Assembly: GCA_031551515.1 (NCBI GenBank)
Contig: JAVBNL010000007.1
Coordinates: forward strand, 14,461 to 78,460
DNA from: FLUQ01 sp031551515
GTDB lineage: Bacteria > Desulfobacterota > Desulfovibrionia > Desulfovibrionales > Desulfovibrionaceae
Length of the DNA: 64,000 nt
Direction: 5' to 3'
The notes beneath the pieces were generated by a model. The model made no database searches, was not told where the DNA came from, and saw nothing but the letters and a program-made list of their open reading frames with translations. The translations under genes were made by a program, and so were the position numbers. Of the stretch, positions 55,278 through 63,982 are shown one piece after another (position 1 is the stretch's first letter; the number at the start of each line of letters is the position of its first letter).

Positions 55278-56225
55278 ATGGCTTTCTGGAATGCTTGTTC
55301 AGGCGTGCTGACGGTTTTCGCCATCGGCCTTTTGGGATACCTGCTGACCCGCAAAGGCTGGATCGTGCCGAAAACGGCCGCCAGCCTGCCCAAATTCGTG
55401 ACCTCCATCGTGCTGCCGCCCTATCTTTTGCGCAGCACCACTTCGACCTTCACCCACGACCAGCTTCTGCACCTGCTCTCCGGAGTGCTGATTCCCTTTC
55501 TCTCCATCTTCATCTGCTTCGGCCTGGGCGTCGCGCTGACCAAAATACTGAAGGTCGCGCCGAACAGGCGGGGCATTTTCCGCACTTCCATCGCCACCTC
55601 AAGCACCTTGAACATTGGGCTGCCCATCAACATCGCGCTGTTCGGCGAATCGTCGCTGCCATATGTGCTGCTCTATTTCTTCGGCAACGCCCTGTTCTTC
55701 TGGACGGTGGGGAACTATTCCATCGCCCACGACGGCGCCAGCGCTTCCGTCAAGCTGTTCAGCCGCGATACGGTAAAAAAAATCTTCTCGCCGCCGCTTA
55801 TCGGCTTTGCCTGCGGCATCGCCCTGGTGCTGCTGGATGTGCCCCTGCCTTCGTTTCTCGACAAGTCGTTCAAATACGTCGGCGACATGGCCATACCCCT
55901 GTCCATCATGTACATCGGGATCGTGCTCAGCGACATCACGGCGGCCCAGTGCAAATTCGACCGCGACGTCATTGTCGTCTTCATCGGCAGGTTCGTGATC
56001 AGCCCCCTGACCGTTCTCGGCCTTTCCATGATCTTTCCCATACCCGACGTCATGCGCAACGTGTTCATCATCCAGTCTTCGCTCCCGGTCATGATGAACG
56101 TCGCCATTCTTGCCGGGTACTATAAGGCCGACGTGCAATACGGAACCGTCACCACCAGCATGTCCACCGTTCTTGCGCTGTTCACCATTCCTTTGTACAT
56201 GGTGCTTATTGCAACTTTTCTGTAA
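55278..56225 (+). CDS. AEC family carrier (copy 1)
   Basis: A 315-aa membrane protein with about 10 helices of the auxin efflux carrier (AEC) family: GLLGYLLTRKGWIVPKTAAS near the start, KFVTSIVLPPYLL, then LNIGLPINIALFGE and SSLPVMMNVAILAGYY. AEC proteins move malate, malonate or similar organic acids or amino acids; the direction is not predictable. It is clearly paralogous to the next gene, more than half identical by eye. It may belong to the unit of the upstream hybrid kinase. Confidence 0.9.
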   Translation: MAFWNACSGVLTVFAIGLLGYLLTRKGWIVPKTAASLPKFVTSIVLPPYLLRSTTSTFTHDQLLHLLSGVLIPFLSIFICFGLGVALTKILKVAPNRRGIFRTSIATSSTLNIGLPINIALFGESSLPYVLLYFFGNALFFWTVGNYSIAHDGASASVKLFSRDTVKKIFSPPLIGFACGIALVLLDVPLPSFLDKSFKYVGDMAIPLSIMYIGIVLSDITAAQCKFDRDVIVVFIGRFVISPLTVLGLSMIFPIPDVMRNVFIIQSSLPVMMNVAILAGYYKADVQYGTVTTSMSTVLALFTIPLYMVLIATFL

Positions 56226-56262
56226 GATGGCGGCTCGGCGATGATGCGACCAAGAGGGCGGC

Positions 56263-57210
56263 ATGACTTTTTTTAACGCTTTTGCCGGCGTGATGACGGT
56301 TCTGCTCGTCGGCATGCTGGGTTATCTGATGGCGCGCAGGCGCCTGGTTCCGCCCGAAACCGCCGCCATGCTGCCGAAGTTTCTCACCAGCATCGTGCTG
56401 CCGCCTTACCTTTTGCGCACCGTCACGGCGTCGTTCAGCCACGATCAGCTCATTCACCTGCTGTATGGCAGCCTTTTGCCGCTTGCCTCCATGCTGATCG
56501 TCTTTTTCGCCGCCGTGCCGCTCAGCATGGTCATGAAGGTGCGCGACGGCAGAAAAGGCGTTTTCCGCGCGGCGCTGGCCACATCAAACACCGTGAACAT
56601 CGGCCTGCCCATCAACATAGCGCTGTTCGGCGAAGCGGCCCTGCCCTATGTTCTGCTCTATGTTTTCGCCAACAGCATATTTTTCTGGACGTTCGGCAAT
56701 TATGCCATTGCCGGTGACGGCCCCGGCCAAAGGCCGAAACTTTTCAGCCTGGATACGCTGAAAAAAATATTCTCGCCGCCGCTCATCGGGTTTCTTTGCG
56801 GCATCGCGCTGGTGCTGCTGGACGTCTCGCTCCCCTCTTTCGTGGACAAGACGTTCAAATACGTCGGCGACATGACCGTTGCCATCGCCCTCATATACGT
56901 CGGCATACTGATGAACGACATCAAGCTGGAAGACTGCCGGCTGGAGAAAGATATCGTCTGCGTGCTGGCGGGCCGCTTCATTCTCAGCCCTTTGTGCATC
57001 GTCTTGCTGGCGGCGCTTTTCGACATCCCCCCGCTGATGCGCAACGTGTTCATCATTCAATCGTCGCTGCCGGTCATGATGAACGTGGCCGTCATCGCCG
57101 GGCTGTACAAAAGCGACCTGCACTTCGCAACCGTGGCCATCAGCATCACCACGCTCATTTCCATTGCAACCATTCCCATATTCATGATGCTCATTTCCAA
57201 CTTTATGTGA
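56263..57210 (+). CDS. AEC family carrier (copy 2)
   Basis: A 315-aa AEC protein of exactly the same length as its upstream neighbour, with matching blocks (KFLTSIVLPPYLLR, VNIGLPINIALFGEAALPYV, IFSPPLIGF, QSSLPVMMNVAVIAG). Differences cluster in the loops around residues 85-105 and 155-165. The tandem arrangement points to gene duplication; the pair could work as separate carriers of different specificity. AGAGGG precedes the ATG. Confidence 0.9.
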   Translation: MTFFNAFAGVMTVLLVGMLGYLMARRRLVPPETAAMLPKFLTSIVLPPYLLRTVTASFSHDQLIHLLYGSLLPLASMLIVFFAAVPLSMVMKVRDGRKGVFRAALATSNTVNIGLPINIALFGEAALPYVLLYVFANSIFFWTFGNYAIAGDGPGQRPKLFSLDTLKKIFSPPLIGFLCGIALVLLDVSLPSFVDKTFKYVGDMTVAIALIYVGILMNDIKLEDCRLEKDIVCVLAGRFILSPLCIVLLAALFDIPPLMRNVFIIQSSLPVMMNVAVIAGLYKSDLHFATVAISITTLISIATIPIFMMLISNFM

Positions 57211-57214
57211 CGCC

Positions 57215-58036
57215 ATGACCGGACAAAACGAAAAAAACACCGCGCCCGGCGCGCAAGAAAGCGCGCCCCCCCAAAGCGCTCCGAAAAAAACCGCGCCGCC
57301 CGTGCGGCAAAGCGATTTTTGGATCAGCATTCTGGTTCTGGCGTTTGTGGTGGACTTTTTTATCACCGTGGCCGCCGTGTGCTACGGCATTGTGGTCACG
57401 CCCCCGCGCGGCAGCGGCGAGATGGTTCGCCTCGCCTTTCCCTGGATGGGCTGGCTCGCCGCCGTGCTGGCCGCCCCGGCGCTGCTCATCGCCCTGGCCC
57501 GGCTGATGGCCCCGCAGGGCGACGCCCAAGAAGCGGGGGATGCACGCGACGAAGCCTGGGCCCGGCGCCTGCCCGCAAAAGCCCTGCGTTTGTACCGCAT
57601 CGTCAAAGACGCGCCCTTGTTTGTGGTTTGCCTCGCGCTCTTGCTGCTGGGCGCAACGCTGATCACCGTGGACAGCGCGTTTTCGCTGATCAGCGGCGTG
57701 GCATTCGCGCTGGCGCCGTATCTGCCGTATTTCATCGGCGCGTTTACCGTGCTGGCTGTTTCGATCGCGGGCTTTGCCGCCTATTTCCGCTACAAGAACA
57801 ACAAGCTTGCGGCGGAATACACCTTTCGCCGCGAGGTGCTGCAAAAGACCGGCGTCATTCTGGTGGACCCGAAAGAGAGCGTGCTGCTGCCGCCGGGCAG
57901 CCGGGAAGGCTACGCCATAGGCCGCATCGCGGCAAGCGGCGAAGAGGGTTTGGTTGTTGAAACCGCGCAGCTCAAAGCCCTGCCCGGGCCGGAACCTGCG
58001 CCTGAAGCGGAAGAGGAAAAAAGCGATCTTCGCTGA
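57215..58036 (+). CDS. Four-helix membrane protein of unknown function
   Basis: A 273-aa protein starting 4 bases after the second AEC gene. A Pro/Ala-rich soluble N terminus (~30 residues) precedes helices at ~35-58, ~74-92, ~130-150 and ~160-188; a soluble C-terminal region of ~80 residues (REVLQKTGVILVDPKESVLL) ends in an acidic tail. No family is recognised. Its place after the carriers suggests a membrane accessory role, which is inference. Confidence 0.75.
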   Translation: MTGQNEKNTAPGAQESAPPQSAPKKTAPPVRQSDFWISILVLAFVVDFFITVAAVCYGIVVTPPRGSGEMVRLAFPWMGWLAAVLAAPALLIALARLMAPQGDAQEAGDARDEAWARRLPAKALRLYRIVKDAPLFVVCLALLLLGATLITVDSAFSLISGVAFALAPYLPYFIGAFTVLAVSIAGFAAYFRYKNNKLAAEYTFRREVLQKTGVILVDPKESVLLPPGSREGYAIGRIAASGEEGLVVETAQLKALPGPEPAPEAEEEKSDLR

Positions 58037-58072
58037 ACGCCGCCGCGCCAGGTGTCGCGCATGGTGCCGCGC

Positions 58073-58291
58073 CTATTGCCTGATGTAATCGTCCGGCAGG
58101 CCTGCCAGCGTTTTGTGCACCAAAAGTGTCAGTTCGTTACGCTCTCTGACCAGCGCCTTGTTTTGCTCCAGCAGCACGTTTATCTGTCTTTGCAGCCGTT
58201 CCAGCTGATATTCGAGTTCACCCAGGGCCACTTCAAGGCTAACCAGGTCCCTGTCCACGGCGGGTTTGTTTTCGTCATTTTTGAAGGTCAT
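58073..58291 (-). CDS. Small coiled-coil protein of unknown function
   Basis: A 72-aa protein with a Leu/Glu/Gln heptad region (LVSLEVALGELEYQLERLQR) continuing through LLEQNKALVREREL-like repeats. It could be a leucine-zipper-type adaptor or a ZapB-like division factor; no assignment is made. GCAGGAGG is well placed before the ATG. It lies downstream of selD on the same strand, with a ~105-base gap that may contain its own promoter. Confidence 0.72.
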   Translation of the reverse strand: MTFKNDENKPAVDRDLVSLEVALGELEYQLERLQRQINVLLEQNKALVRERNELTLLVHKTLAGLPDDYIRQ

Positions 58292-58396
58292 ATATAAACC
58301 TCCTGCGGGTAGTAGACCCCGGAGAGAAGCAAGGGGCTGAGAGTACGGTCCTTATATTTTAAGTACCGGTTCGGGACGTGTTTGCCAAGAAAAAGT

Positions 58397-59476
58397 TTAC
58401 CGTTCGATGCGCAGGCGCGGCGCGTCCGCCGCATGGGGCAATACTTCGCCGATGACGGCGGTCAACTCCCCCCCGTCACGCAGCATGGCTTCGGCCTCGG
58501 CGGCCTTTTCCGGCCGTACCGCCAGCAGCATGCCGCCGGAGGTTTGCGCGTCAAAGACGAGGTCCAGCAGGAAGGGATCAAGACCGGACGCCGCCGCGCA
58601 ATCTTTGGCGCGGTGTGCACGGTTGGCGTGGCTGCCCGCGGGCACCAGGCCCAGGGCGGCCAGTTCCAGCGCGCGGGGCAGCAGATTGAGCCGCCCGGCG
58701 TGAATCACGGCCGCGCAGTTCGATGCATCAAGCATCTCCAGCAAATGCCCGCCCAGGCCGAAACCGGTTATATCCGTCGCGGCTTTCAGCCCCAGCTTAC
58801 GAATGACCGCACCCGGCACGGCGTTCAAGCGGGCGGCGCTTTGGTACAGCGTTTCTTCCATTTCTTCGCAGCCATCCCAGCGGGCTTTGACCGCGGTGGC
58901 CAGAATGCCTGTGCCCAGCGCCTTTGTGGCTATAAGCACGTCGCCGGGCATCAGCGAACCGTTGTCGGCAAAAGAATCGGGGTCCACCAGGCCGGTGACG
59001 GCAAGGCCGTATTTGACCTCGCCATCTTCCACGCTGTGCCCGCCGGCCAGCACGGCGCCCGCTTCAAAAATCGCATCCGCCCCACCGCGCAAAATGGCGG
59101 TCAGCACGTCCGGCCCCAGCGTTTTGGCCGGAAAGCAGACGATGTTCATGGCGCACCACGGCTCGCCCCCCATGGCGTAAACGTCTGAAAGCGCGTTGGC
59201 CGCCGCGATGCGGCCGAATTTATAGGGGTCGTTCACCACGGGAGTGAAAAAGTCCACGGTCTGCACCAGGGCCTTGCCCGGCAGCATGCGCACCACGGCC
59301 GCGTCTTCGTTGCGGTCAGGGCGCGTGAGAAGACGCCCGGCGGCCAGGGGGTCCGCAGGCAAGGCACGCAAAACGCGCTCCAGGTCCCCTGGAGCCATTT
59401 TGGCCGCTCAACCCGCCGCGGCGGACATATCCACCAGGCGCGGCACGGCCGCGTCCCGGCATGTATCGCATGCCAT
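58397..59476 (-). CDS. selD: Selenide, water dikinase (selenoprotein; UGA at codon 23 read as Sec)
   Basis: A 359-aa SelD if the in-frame TGA at 59408-59410 is read as selenocysteine. From ATG 59476 (after AGGAGTGAGAGG) the frame encodes MACDTCRDAAVPRLVDMSAA, then AAG-U-AAKMAPGDLERVL, matching the catalytic U/C-x2-K loop of SelD (Lys26). Downstream blocks are EDAAVVRM, DFFTPVVNDPYKFGRIAAAN and SDVYAMGG, with the TDITGFGLGGH motif later. It makes selenophosphate from selenide and ATP. Conventional translation would start at 59398 and lose the catalytic loop. Divergent from selB. Confidence 0.92.
59377..59395 (-). promoter_or_regulatory. SECIS-like hairpin after the selD UGA
   Basis: Twelve bases after the TGA, GCTCCAG pairs with CTGGAGC around loop GGGAC, a perfect 7-bp stem at the distance typical of bacterial SECIS elements bound by SelB. 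Confidence 0.8.
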
Positions 59477-59532
59477 CCTCTCACTCCTTTGGCCTTTGCG
59501 GCCGTGGTCACTGTGCACAAAACCCGCCGTTC

Positions 59533-59561
59533 TTGCAAGCGCAGAGGGAAACGTCTATAGT
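59533..59561 (+). promoter_or_regulatory. Promoter of selB-yedF
   Basis: TTGCAA (59533-59538), a 17-base spacer and TATAGT (59556-59561), about 50 bases upstream of selB. Confidence 0.7.
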
Positions 59562-59611
59562 GCCGCCTGCCCGGCGGGAATGATGCCGGGGATACGGGAC
59601 GGAGGAAAGTG

Positions 59612-61561
59612 ATGCCTGTTGTGATGGGTACGGCCGGGCATATAGACCACGGCAAGACAAGCCTTATACGCGCGCTGACAGGCACGGACTGCTACCGCCT
59701 GGAAGTAGATAAACGCCGCGGCATCACCATTGAGCTCGGTTTCGCCGAGCTGCCGCTGCCGGGCGGCAAATCCCTTTCCGTGGTGGACGTGCCGGGGCAC
59801 GAAAAATTTGTGCGGGCCATGGTGGCGGGCGCCAGCGGCGTGGATTTCGTGCTGCTGGTCATCGCGGCGGACGAGGGCGTTATGCCCCAGACCCGCGAAC
59901 ACCTTGAGATATGCAACCTGCTGGGCATCCGTTCCGGCGTTGTGGCCCTGACCAAGATCGACGCCGTGGACGAAGAGATGATCGCGCTGGCGCAGGAAGA
60001 CGTCGCCGCCCTGCTGGAAGGCAGCGCGCTGCAAGGCGCGCCCGTGTTTCCCGTTTCCGCCAGAACCGGCCAGGGGCTGGAAGCGCTGGTGAGCGAACTT
60101 GCCGCACTTGAAGCCAGATTATCGCCCATCCGTTCGCAAGATCTTTTCCGCCTGCCCGTGGACCGCGTGTTCAGCGTGCACGGCAGCGGCACCGTGATCA
60201 CCGGCACCATGATCGCCGGGTCCGTCAGCGTGGGCGATACGGTGGAACTGTACCCCGGCGGGCGGCAAAGCAAGGTGCGCGCGCTGCAGAGCCACGGCGC
60301 TTCGGTAAAAACCGCCCCGGCCGGGCGGCGCACCGCCGTGAACATACCCGACCTGGAAGTCGCCGACGTGAACAAGGGCGACGTGATGAGCTTTCCTGAA
60401 ACCCTGTTCCCCGCGCGACGCTGGGTGCTGCAAGTCACCTGCCTCGCTTCCTCTCCCCGCGCCCTGCGCCACAGGGCGGAGGTGCATTTTCACCACGGCG
60501 CGCGCGAAATGCAGGCCCGACTCTACTTCGCGGACCGCGACAAACTGCAGCCCGGCGAAACCTGCATGGCGGAAGCGCGCTTTGAAGAACCGGCCGTCGC
60601 CGTGTTCGGCGACCGCTGCGTGGTGCGCTCTTTTTCGCCGCTGCGCACGGTTGCGGGCGGCGTGGTGCTGAACCCCACGGGCGCGGACATGCGGCGGCGC
60701 AGCCAGGGCTTCGCCGAACGCTGCCGCCGGTTCGAGGCGCTTGCGCCGGAAGCTTCCGCCCCCGCAACGCAGGCTCTGGCCGAAGAACGCGTCTTTACCC
60801 AACTTGAGTGCGCGGAAGGCGCGGCCGGCGGCCTTTCATTCACCGTGCTGCGGGTTTTGGCCAACCTTGATTCAAACGCGCTGGAAAAGGCCCTGGCGGC
60901 GCTTTCCAACCAACGCAAGGTCTCGTGCTTTGACAAGACCCTGCGCCTGTATATCGCGGACAGCCGCGTGGCGGAGCTTGCCGCATCCTGCGAAGCGGCC
61001 CTTGCCGACTACCACGCGCGCAACACCGCCATGCAGGGCCTGCGCCGGAGTGAGCTGGTCAGCGGCTGGGGCAAGGCTCTCGCGCCCAAACTCGCGCATT
61101 TCGTCATTGAGCGGCTGCTGAAACAGGGCACGCTGACGGCGGAAGGCGAATATTTGCGCCTGCAAGGCCATGTCGCGGCCTTCAACGACAAGGACGCCCC
61201 TCTGGGCGAGGCCATTTTGAGCGCGCACCGGGAGGCGGAACTTGCCCCCCCGCACCTGCCGGACCTGCTGGAAAAACTGAACGTGGACAGAAAAAGGGCC
61301 CAGGTCGTCATGACGGCCTTGCGCGACGCGGGCAAACTGGCGCGCGTTGACGAAAACATGTGGTACGCCGCCGAACACCTGAAAAAGGCCGAAGAAATCG
61401 TGCGCGCCTGGTTTGAAACCCACGACAGCATCGATATTGCCGGGTTCAAGTCCGTGACCGGGCTTTCACGCAAGTACCTGGTGGCTTTGCTGGAATATTT
61501 CGACGCCCAGAACCTGACCATGCGGGTGGGCGATACGCGCAAACTGCGCAAGAAAAACTGA
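59612..61561 (+). CDS. selB: Selenocysteine-specific elongation factor SelB
   Basis: A 649-aa GTPase: G1 GTAGHIDHGKTSLIRAL, G2 RRGITIELGF, G3 DVPGHEKFV and G4 TKID, EF-Tu-like domains II-III, and C-terminal winged helices (~residues 400-649) that bind SECIS RNA. It delivers Sec-tRNA to UGA codons next to a SECIS hairpin. The start is at ATG 59612 after GGAGGAAA; an overlapping GTG at 59609 would add one Met. It forms an operon with yedF. Confidence 0.96.
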   Translation: MPVVMGTAGHIDHGKTSLIRALTGTDCYRLEVDKRRGITIELGFAELPLPGGKSLSVVDVPGHEKFVRAMVAGASGVDFVLLVIAADEGVMPQTREHLEICNLLGIRSGVVALTKIDAVDEEMIALAQEDVAALLEGSALQGAPVFPVSARTGQGLEALVSELAALEARLSPIRSQDLFRLPVDRVFSVHGSGTVITGTMIAGSVSVGDTVELYPGGRQSKVRALQSHGASVKTAPAGRRTAVNIPDLEVADVNKGDVMSFPETLFPARRWVLQVTCLASSPRALRHRAEVHFHHGAREMQARLYFADRDKLQPGETCMAEARFEEPAVAVFGDRCVVRSFSPLRTVAGGVVLNPTGADMRRRSQGFAERCRRFEALAPEASAPATQALAEERVFTQLECAEGAAGGLSFTVLRVLANLDSNALEKALAALSNQRKVSCFDKTLRLYIADSRVAELAASCEAALADYHARNTAMQGLRRSELVSGWGKALAPKLAHFVIERLLKQGTLTAEGEYLRLQGHVAAFNDKDAPLGEAILSAHREAELAPPHLPDLLEKLNVDRKRAQVVMTALRDAGKLARVDENMWYAAEHLKKAEEIVRAWFETHDSIDIAGFKSVTGLSRKYLVALLEYFDAQNLTMRVGDTRKLRKKN

Positions 61562-61573
61562 ATCGGGAAGATA

Positions 61574-62248
61574 ATGACAGTAATACTGGATTGCCGGGGC
61601 CTGGACTGCCCGGAACCGCTGCTGAAAACCCGCGACCGCGTTGACCAGACGGCGCCGCGATCGCTGACCGTGGTTGTGAGCAACACCGCCGCCGCTGAAA
61701 ACGTGACCCGCTTTCTGCAAGCGCGGGGCTATGACGTGGCCCGCGCGCAAAACGGCGAAGAGTGGCGGTTGGAAGCCATGCTGCGTGAAGGCGCGCCCGC
61801 GGCCGCGAGCGGTACCGGCACACACGCGCCTGCCGCCTCCGGGTCTTCCGGCTCCACACCCCACGGTTCCACGAAAGACGCCGCAGCGAAAACCGTTCCC
61901 GCCGGAGAAAAAAACAAAACCCTGGTGCTGGTTTTTTCCGACGTTGTGGGATCGGGCAGCGACGAGCTGGGCGGCAAACTGATGGTCAATTTCATCCGCA
62001 CCCTGCCGGAACTGGGCGATTCACTGTGGCGCGTCATTTTCCTGAACGGCGGGGTCCGCCTTTCCATAACGGGCAGCCCTGTGCTGGAAACACTGCAAAC
62101 GCTGGAACAGCAAGGCGTGAGCATCCTTTCCTGCGGCAGTTGCCTTGAGTTTTACGGCCTGCGCGAGCAGATGGCGGTTGGAGAGATGACCAACATGCTC
62201 GACGTGGTCACCAGCATGCAGGTTGCGGATAAAGTTTTGCGCGTCTAG
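61574..62248 (+). CDS. yedF: Selenium metabolism protein YedF (TusA plus DsrE-like)
   Basis: A 224-aa protein. The N-terminal TusA/SirA domain (ILDCRGLDCPEPLLKTR, active Cys in CPEP) is followed by an Ala/Gly/Ser/Thr linker and a DsrE/F-like domain with VLVFSDVVGSGSDELGGKLM and conserved SCGSCLEFYG cysteines. Known members are linked to selenium delivery; the exact reaction is unknown. It starts 12 bases after selB and lies about 110 bases before selC. Confidence 0.9.
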   Translation: MTVILDCRGLDCPEPLLKTRDRVDQTAPRSLTVVVSNTAAAENVTRFLQARGYDVARAQNGEEWRLEAMLREGAPAAASGTGTHAPAASGSSGSTPHGSTKDAAAKTVPAGEKNKTLVLVFSDVVGSGSDELGGKLMVNFIRTLPELGDSLWRVIFLNGGVRLSITGSPVLETLQTLEQQGVSILSCGSCLEFYGLREQMAVGEMTNMLDVVTSMQVADKVLRV

Positions 62249-62361
62249 CGGCGGTTAAGTTTGCCGTGACATTCAGCAGCGGCCTGGCGTGCCTGAATAC
62301 CGTGCCACGCGCGGCTTTGCTCTTTACTTTTGGCGCGGCTGATGCCAATATTCCCCCCCAC

Positions 62362-62455
62362 GGAAGCGTTTCGTCACCGGTGTGGCGCCTGGTCTTCAAA
62401 ACCAGTGGACGGTCGTGAGGTCGTTTGTAGGTTCGACTCCTATACGCTTCCGCCA
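62362..62455 (+). tRNA. selC: tRNA-Sec (selenocysteine, anticodon UCA)
   Basis: An 8-bp acceptor stem (GGAAGCGT/ACGCTTCC), G discriminator and encoded CCA; long D arm; anticodon stem CTGGT/ACCAG with loop CTTCAAA giving TCA; long variable arm. About 94 nt, larger than normal tRNAs, as for selenocysteine tRNAs. Its 3' end is directly followed by an integrase-bearing element. Confidence 0.95.
62444..62455 (+). other. Likely left attachment site (attL) of the integrated element
   Basis: Tyrosine integrases of this type commonly recombine in the 3' end of tRNA genes, and the integrase gene begins 171 bases downstream. The core is probably the tRNA 3' part, but no second copy is in the window to mark its limits. 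Confidence 0.55.
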
Positions 62456-62469
62456 AGAAGAATCTCACG

Positions 62470-62510
62470 AAGTCCCGCAAAGCCTAAAAAGCCTTGCGGG
62501 ACTTGAATTT
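62470..62510 (+). terminator. Terminator after selC
   Basis: 11-bp stem AAGTCCCGCAA/TTGCGGGACTT followed by GAATTTT. Confidence 0.75.
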
Positions 62511-62555
62511 TATGCAGAGATATCATCCTGCATGGTCTCACATGGTCTATAGACA

Positions 62556-62586
62556 TGCCAACAACTTGTTGGCATACTTGTTGGCA
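62556..62586. repeat. Palindrome plus direct repeat upstream of the integrase gene
   Basis: TGCCAACAA-C-TTGTTGGCA (62556-62574), then a third TTGTTGGCA at 62578-62586: arm-type integrase or excisionase sites, or an operator, are possible. Confidence 0.6.
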
Positions 62587-62626
62587 GATACACGCAGATT
62601 GCGTCTCTGCTCAGGAGATACCAACA

Positions 62627-63820
62627 ATGCCCCTGACCGATACCAGCATTCGAAACATCAAGGCCACCGCCAAGGTGCAAAAGCTCTCTGACGGCGGAGG
62701 GCTGTACTTGTTCGTCCCGACAACCGGAGGCAAGCTGTGGCGCATGGCCTATCGCTTCGGCGGCAAACAGAAGACCTTGAGCTTTGGGGCATACCCTGCC
62801 GTGTCATTGCGGGACGCCCGCGCCAAGCGTGATGACGCGAAAGCCCTGCTTGCCGAGGGAATAGACCCCGGTGAACAGAAAAAAGAAACCAAAGCCGCGG
62901 CCCAGATCCTGGAGCGTGAACGGGCGGCTACCTTCGAGGCTGTGGCCCGCGAGTGGTACGATAAAAAAACTGCGCATCTCACTGCCGGCTACCGTAGGGA
63001 CATTCTCTCGCGCCTTGAAAACCAACTCTTCCCCCATATTGGGGGTAAGCCCTTCTCCCTCCTGGAGCCTGCCGACTTAATAAACGCCGTAAACCCCGCC
63101 TTGAAGCGCGGAGCCGTTGAAACAGCCCATAAGCTCATCAGGCTTGCCGGGCAGGTCTGCCGCTATGCTCGCCTTGTGGGCTACTGCAAATACGATGTGG
63201 CCGCCGGACTCACGGAAGCCCTGCCCTCTGTCCAGACAAAGCACCTGGCGGCCATTACCGACCCCAAGGCAATAGGACACCTCCTCCGAGCCATCAACGA
63301 ATACCAGGGCGATATCAGCATCGCCTACGCCATGAAAATCCTGCCGTATACCTTCGTTCGATCCGGAGAATTGCGGGCGGCGGAGTGGACCGAAATTGAC
63401 CTTGATCGCGCTGAATGGATAGTGCCGGCAGGGCGTATGAAGATGCGGCAGCCTCATGTTGTCCCCTTGGCCCGACAGGTGGTGGAACTTCTCTTTGTCA
63501 TGCGCGAGCATTCCGGACATGGGAAATTGGTGTTCCCCAGCCCGTTCAGCGCGACCCGCTGCATTTCCGACATGGGCCTTTTGAACGCCCTGCGTCGTAT
63601 GGGCTACGAAAAGGGAGTCATGACGATTCACGGCTTCCGGGGTATGGCCAGTACGCTTTTGAATGAGCAAGGCTATCGGGCGGACGTGATAGAGGCCCAA
63701 CTTGCCCACGGCGAACGGAATGTGGTCAGGAAGGCATACAACCATGCCGAGTACCTGCCGGAACGCCGGAAGATGATGCAAGAATGGGCGGATTATCTGG
63801 ATGAACTCAGAGGTATCTAA
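62627..63820 (+). CDS. P4-type tyrosine integrase
   Basis: A 397-aa tyrosine recombinase. The N-terminal DUF4102 domain (LSDGGGLYLFVPTTGGKLWR, then FGAYPAVSLRDARAKRD) is followed by a core-binding domain (~100-190) and the catalytic domain with Arg in FVRSGELRAAEW, HGFRG (His-x2-Arg), HGERN and the tyrosine in KAYNHAEY. It probably catalyses site-specific insertion of the element into selC. AGGAGA precedes the ATG at 62627. Codon use looks less GC-rich than neighbours. Confidence 0.94.
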   Translation: MPLTDTSIRNIKATAKVQKLSDGGGLYLFVPTTGGKLWRMAYRFGGKQKTLSFGAYPAVSLRDARAKRDDAKALLAEGIDPGEQKKETKAAAQILERERAATFEAVAREWYDKKTAHLTAGYRRDILSRLENQLFPHIGGKPFSLLEPADLINAVNPALKRGAVETAHKLIRLAGQVCRYARLVGYCKYDVAAGLTEALPSVQTKHLAAITDPKAIGHLLRAINEYQGDISIAYAMKILPYTFVRSGELRAAEWTEIDLDRAEWIVPAGRMKMRQPHVVPLARQVVELLFVMREHSGHGKLVFPSPFSATRCISDMGLLNALRRMGYEKGVMTIHGFRGMASTLLNEQGYRADVIEAQLAHGERNVVRKAYNHAEYLPERRKMMQEWADYLDELRGI

Positions 63821-63902
63821 CCATATCTCACGATAGCCATAAAATATAGTAATACCGGCAATTATTTCCGCTTTCTCGTCTCATAGAATCCAATAAAAAA
63901 TG

Positions 63903-63958
63903 TTGACAAACAGCCTAAATGGGGGTTCATTTAGGGGTCTGCAATATTATTTTAGGGG
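63903..63958 (+). promoter_or_regulatory. Promoter region with a dyad operator before the next element gene
   Basis: TTGACA (63903-63908) overlaps into inverted repeat CCTAAATG/CATTTAGG (63914-63935). A further TTTAGGGG at 63951-63958 repeats the half-site at 63931-63938 with 20-bp spacing. The -10 is poor; a repressor-controlled promoter is likely. Confidence 0.55.
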
Positions 63959-63982
63959 TTCGATTCAACCGGAGGGAAAGCT

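Noticed and set aside
58325..58385. GGGGCTGAGAGTAC sequence resembling part of a TPP riboswitch
   Set aside because: Only the CTGAGA core is similar; the second conserved arm is missing and no thiamine gene is near.
58397..59398. selD starting at ATG 59398
   Set aside because: It omits the catalytic loop; the frame continues upstream through a TGA in exactly the Sec position.
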